Shown here one piece after another: positions 34,185 to 35,571 of a DNA stretch of 35,571 bases. Position numbers and translations under genes: made by a program. Within the stretch, counting starts at the first letter, position 1, and every line of letters begins with the position of its first letter. The stretch covers positions 1-35,571 of the forward strand of contig JAFTWC010000054.1 of the NCBI GenBank assembly GCA_017465475.1, read 5' to 3'. This DNA comes from Lachnospiraceae bacterium (lineage in GTDB: Bacteria; Bacillota; Clostridia; Lachnospirales; Lachnospiraceae). The notes under the pieces are model-generated. The model was not told where the DNA came from. It saw only the letters and a program-made list of their open reading frames with translations, and did no database searches.

Positions 34185-34213
34185 TTGACAAAAACACAGA
34201 ATCTTGCTATAAT
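34185..34213 (+). promoter_or_regulatory. Perfect-consensus sigma-A promoter of the NlpC/P60 gene
   Basis: TTGACA (34185-34190), a 17-base spacer and TATAAT (34208-34213), with an extended -10 (TGC before TATAAT). This is the strongest vegetative promoter match in the window. Confidence 0.9.
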
Positions 34214-34282
34214 AGGCGATGTAACAAAATTTAATAAATATGTAACATTTCCATAGAGATTTTGTTTTGGAGGTACTTTTTG

Positions 34283-35359
34283 ATGAAGGTGAAGCATGGG
34301 GCGGCACTGGCACTGGTATTCGGTACAGTGATTTCGCTGATCGGACCTGCTACCACAGCAAATGCAGCTGTAGTAACAGGCGGCAATGCACTGGGTGGGT
34401 ATTCCGTTGTTTCCAACGATTTTTTTGTAAATGCTGTAGAAGAGAATAAGGATGATACAACCGAGCTTTTTTCAAAGACGTCTGTTCCGGAAGGAATTGC
34501 GTTTGCGGATGTTACAGATGCGTTAAATGTGAGAAAAGGACCGGGGACGAATTATTCCCGTGTTGGTAAGCTGGGTAAGAATGCACATTGTATTGTTGAA
34601 TCCGTAGAAAACGGTTGGGCAAAGATTACCTCCGGTAAGGTGAAGGGATATTGTTCTACCGAATACCTTATTATGGGTGAGAAAGCTGTGAAACTTGCAG
34701 AGTCTCTCGGTACTTTAACCGCTACCGTAAACAAAGGTATCATCAATCTCAATGTACGTTCCACTCCGGATACTACTGCAGATAATATCATCGCAAAAGT
34801 AAGTGGCGGAGAGAGCTTTAAGGTTGTAAAAGAAGTTGTTATCAGTAAAAATGACCCGGAAGCAAAGACGTTTGTTCAGATTCAGTGGAACTCCGATGCT
34901 GAGCAGAATGCAGAGGCATATGTAAGTTCTGAATTTGTTACTGTTGCATACAAGTACAAAGAAGCAGTAGAAAGCAGCAATTACGGTGATGGTGTGTCCA
35001 CACTTCGTGCCAACTTGCTTGACTATGCGCAGAGATTCCTCGGAACTCCGTATGTATGGGGCGGAAACAGCTTAACCAAAGGTGTAGACTGTTCCGGTTT
35101 TGTTCAGCAGGTATTTAAGGCATATGGATATTCCACTCCGAGAGTGTCCAGAGATATGGCCAGAAAGTATACTACGATTTCCAGATCTGAAGCCAAGGCC
35201 GGTGATTTGGTATTCTATCACAACTTAAAGACCGGTGTGGTTGACCATGTGGCTATTTATATGGGCAATGGTAAGATTATTCATTCTTGTAACGGAGTCG
35301 AGATTTCCAATGTAAACTATCGTACCGTTTATAAGTATGCAAGAGTTATTTGGGATTAA
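34283..35359 (+). CDS. Secreted SH3-domain NlpC/P60 peptidoglycan hydrolase
   Basis: 358 aa from ATG 34283, eight bases after GGAGGT. A Sec signal peptide (residues 1-28, cleavage predicted after ANA) is followed by two bacterial SH3 domains: one around residues 75-135 (ALNVRKGPGTNYSRVGKLG) and one around 155-220 (NLNVRSTPDTTADNIIAKV). The C-terminal NlpC/P60 domain starts at about 245 with FLGTPYVWGGNS, catalytic Cys270 in DCSGFVQQVF and His322 in DHVAIYMGNGKIIHS. It probably cleaves cell-wall peptides (gamma-D-Glu to diamino acid) in growth or separation. Its own strong promoter and terminator make it a single-gene unit. Confidence 0.94.
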   Translation: MKVKHGAALALVFGTVISLIGPATTANAAVVTGGNALGGYSVVSNDFFVNAVEENKDDTTELFSKTSVPEGIAFADVTDALNVRKGPGTNYSRVGKLGKNAHCIVESVENGWAKITSGKVKGYCSTEYLIMGEKAVKLAESLGTLTATVNKGIINLNVRSTPDTTADNIIAKVSGGESFKVVKEVVISKNDPEAKTFVQIQWNSDAEQNAEAYVSSEFVTVAYKYKEAVESSNYGDGVSTLRANLLDYAQRFLGTPYVWGGNSLTKGVDCSGFVQQVFKAYGYSTPRVSRDMARKYTTISRSEAKAGDLVFYHNLKTGVVDHVAIYMGNGKIIHSCNGVEISNVNYRTVYKYARVIWD

Positions 35360-35378
35360 TAAAATAAGAGGTAACTAT

Positions 35379-35416
35379 GACTGCACATTGTTGAAAAACA
35401 GTGTGCAGTCTTTTTT
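35379..35416 (+). terminator. Terminator of the NlpC/P60 gene
   Basis: GACTGCACATTGT (35379-35391) pairs with ACAGTGTGCAGTC (35398-35410), one T-G pair, followed by six Ts (35411-35416). Confidence 0.9.
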
Positions 35417-35451
35417 GTGTGTATGAAAACTGTAGGTTTGTCAAACATTTG

Positions 35452-35571
35452 TTACACTGACATACGATATTCCCTTAGTACCTGACTGGGAGTTTTCCAT
35501 CCCAGGGGTCTCATAGGAAAGTTGTTATAGTCCCTACGATTATACAGTTTTAACTGATTGGCGAAGTCATC
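35452..35571 (-). mobile_element. C-terminal end of an rve-type DDE transposase (IS element entering from the right)
   Basis: Read on the minus strand from the window edge, 39 codons are open and end at TAA (35452-35454). The sequence contains LKLYNRRDYNNFPMRPLGW and KTPSQVLREY, the typical C-terminal tail of IS3/IS481-like integrase-core transposases (NxxPxxxLGWKTPxxVL). The rest lies outside the window, so intactness cannot be judged. The bases between the stop and about 35431 should include one end of the IS; TGTAGGTTTGTC at 35431 is a possible tip. It is convergent with the NlpC/P60 gene. Confidence 0.8.

Overview
The window is one stretch of a chromosome from a spore-forming Clostridia bacterium, most likely Lachnospiraceae (family-level inference only). 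The evidence is a spoIVA gene, the Firmicutes gene orders rimP-nusA-ylxR-ylxQ-infB-rbfA-nrnA-truB-ribF and ylxM-ffh-rpsP-khpA-rimM...trmD...rplS-lepB-rbgA-rnhB, canonical TTGACA/TATAAT promoters, strong GGAGG ribosome binding sites, moderate GC and a marked preference for CCG proline codons. All genes read on the + strand except a transposase fragment at the right edge.

Layout. 1-4023: an aconitase-superfamily hydratase (5' end outside the window) and a GH43 lipoprotein. 4024-12696: a structured leader and the translation/RNA operon rimP, nusA, ylxR, ylxQ, infB, rbfA, nrnA, truB, ribF. 12753-14441: a Na+/phosphate cotransporter with PhoU-like tail. 14483-17710: ylxM-ffh (SRP), rpsP, khpA and rimM, with a 133-nt near-perfect palindrome between khpA and rimM. 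17711-23271: accessory genes set into the usually compact rimM-trmD-rplS cluster. EcsC-like and Fic genes lie before trmD; a dihydrouridine synthase, an AraC regulator and a signal-less GH5 glycosidase lie after it. 23334-29430: rplS with a candidate autoregulatory leader, lepB, rbgA, rnhB, an orphan FlhB C-domain protein, yraN, pgeF and a DUF512 radical-SAM protein. 29463-35359: der, plsY, gpsA, spoIVA and a secreted SH3-NlpC/P60 hydrolase. 35452-35571: C-terminal end of a DDE (rve-type) transposase on the minus strand.

How the genes work together. Most encode ribosome assembly and translation (RimP, IF2, RbfA, S16, RimM, TrmD, L19, RbgA, Der), transcription control (NusA), protein export (Ffh, YlxM, LepB) and RNA or nucleotide turnover (NrnA, RNase HII, RnpM/YlxR, KhpA). 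The end of the window moves to phospholipid synthesis (PlsY, GpsA) and then spore coat assembly (SpoIVA).

The most unusual sequence feature is non-coding. At ylxM and at spoIVA, a hairpin with a six-T tract sits immediately before the ATG. Its 3' arm carries the Shine-Dalgarno, and a promoter is placed so that its own transcript starts after, or inside, the 5' arm. Read-through RNA from upstream should therefore be terminated or have its ribosome binding site masked, while locally initiated RNA should be free. No CRISPR array, tRNA, rRNA or complete mobile element was found.
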